Positions 35,099 to 35,778 of a DNA stretch of 35,778 nt are shown piece by piece. The stretch comes from JAETTH01 sp964455975 (lineage in GTDB: Bacteria > Bacillota > Clostridia > TANB77 > CAG-508), in the NCBI GenBank assembly GCA_964455975.1, contig CAYVYP010000008.1, positions 1-35,778 on the forward strand. The letters are read 5' to 3'. Numbering within the stretch: position 1 is the first letter of the stretch; the number at the start of each line of letters is the position of its first letter. Both the position numbers and the translations under genes were made by a program. Below the pieces are notes generated by a model. It was not told the origin of the DNA, did no database searches, and worked only from the letters and a program-made list of their open reading frames with translations.

Positions 35099-35694
35099 AA
35101 CTCTGTATAATAAATTAGTTTTACTGATGTTCAAAATCGTTTTTAAGGAACTTTTATTATAAAGTAGTAAGTTACATATCTGATATGAATAACTACATCT
35201 GGTAAGTATATGATTATATAGTAAAAATCTATACAAGTACTGAAAAATAAGTGTTTTTGCAGGATACCTAAAAATAGCAAAAAAGGGCTAAAAAAGCGAC
35301 GCACGAGAATCGATTTTAAGGCGTTTTTATATTTTAGACATATAGTTTGTTGTCCTGATATAGCTAAAATAAGGGCTTGTAGCAATTTTGAAAAATTGGA
35401 GTAAAATTTATAGAAAAGTAAAATAAAAATTTAATTGAAATAAAAAATTTAGAATAAATTTGTAAATTAGAAATTAAAAATTAATACCAGATATAAAATT
35501 ATATTAGTTAATAATAATGAGGCTTGAAAATTGATTTTAAGAGGCAATAATTAAAAAGATATCAAGTTATATGAATAAGATATTAAATAAGGCTTGTAAA
35601 GAGCTTGTAAGTAAGTCATTGTAAGGATACCAAATGGTATGCTTTATATTTTGCTCCTATGTCTTTCTACACAAAACTTTGATAATAGGAACTA
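35099..35694 (+). repeat. Long direct repeat, copy B
   Basis: Second copy of the element at 33998-34490, with about 100 extra bases near its left end (35120-35235) that are not in copy A. Both copies end in the same CACAAAACTTTGATAATAGGAACT-type right end, the strongest conserved boundary. The stretch 34906-35098 before it is extremely AT-rich and holds no gene. Confidence 0.8.
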
Positions 35695-35726
35695 AATTCT
35701 ATATGACATATATAGAATTTTATATA
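35694..35726. terminator. Palindrome directly after repeat copy B
   Basis: AAATTCTATAT / ATATAGAATTT hairpin with a 5-nt loop, followed by TTATATAA. It could be a weak terminator of a transcript from the repeat. Confidence 0.45.
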
Positions 35727-35739
35727 ACTTTAGAGTAAT

Positions 35740-35758
35740 CCCCCAGTTATACTGGGGG
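35740..35758. other. GC-only hairpin at the window edge
   Basis: CCCCCAG TTATA CTGGGGG is a perfect 7-bp hairpin with no T-run, in otherwise very AT-rich DNA. Only one copy is seen before the window ends; its role is unknown (transposon end, CRISPR-type repeat and ncRNA stem are all possible). Confidence 0.4.
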
Positions 35759-35778
35759 ACTCGGAAAACTTATAGTTT

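Noticed and set aside
35143..35385. Open frame on the minus strand within repeat B (80 codons)
   Set aside because: No ribosome binding site, no similarity to any family, and the frame is not conserved in copy A.

Overview
The window is about 36 kb of very AT-rich chromosomal DNA from a low-GC, endospore-forming, fermentative anaerobe of the Firmicutes/Clostridia kind. The evidence is PolC-type DNA polymerase, single-chain GlyRS, pyruvate phosphate dikinase, a pta-ackA acetate pathway, dipicolinate synthase subunit B, a YneA-like SOS protein behind a Firmicute LexA box, AGGAGG ribosome binding sites, and TTGACA/TATAAT promoters with 17-18 nt spacers. I cannot name the species.

The main observation is a recoding pattern. 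Six widely conserved genes (polC, asnB, der, plsY, gpsA and an RluA-family pseudouridine synthase) are broken in the zero frame at 12 places. At all 12 breaks the in-frame codon is CGG. Skipping its first base (NNN C GGN) restores the family sequence and always gives a glycine, usually one conserved in the family. Frame arithmetic closes exactly in all six genes. I found no in-frame CGG elsewhere in core genes, whereas CGG split across codons (NNC GGN) occurs more than ten times without a break. In-frame CGG also occurs once in each of four small, solitary, foreign-looking genes, where a +1 shift would hit a stop within 1-4 codons. The simplest reading is genome-wide +1 frameshifting at an unassigned or starved CGG codon, or a quadruplet CGGN glycine tRNA. 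An artefact of sequencing must be excluded.

Layout. 1-2395: tail of a P-type ATPase, a radical SAM/SPASM protein, thioredoxin reductase. 2509-7206: polC (four shifts) and a DUF1294 protein. 7207-7673: non-coding, with three DnaA-box-like 9-mers. 7674-10114: glyS between two accessory genes. 10301-13849: ppdK and an unknown gene. 13884-15734 (minus): asnB (three shifts). 15950-19755: rpmF, then der-plsY-gpsA-dtd (one shift each in the first three). 19842-21556: two unknown genes and RNase P RNA. 21651-22791 (minus): pseudouridine synthase (two shifts) and an accessory zinc ribbon. 22956-24192: HAD phosphatase and trmB. 24275-29111: pta, a P-loop kinase, two tandem ackA genes around a candidate structured RNA, and dpaB. 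29161-33976: HdeD-like protein, ECF sigma with a membrane partner, YneA-like protein, tyrosine recombinase, DUF5714 protein. 33977-35778: nearly gene-free, with two diverged copies of a roughly 0.5-kb repeat flanking a fourth accessory gene.

How they work together: PTA and AckA make ATP from acetyl-CoA; PPDK interconverts pyruvate and PEP; PlsY and GpsA supply phospholipid precursors; PolC, Der, RNase P, TrmB, Dtd, GlyRS, L32 and the pseudouridine synthase serve replication, ribosomes and tRNA. The recoded set is information processing and lipid/amino-acid synthesis. The presumably most abundant products (PPDK, AckA, Pta, L32, GlyRS) carry no shift site.
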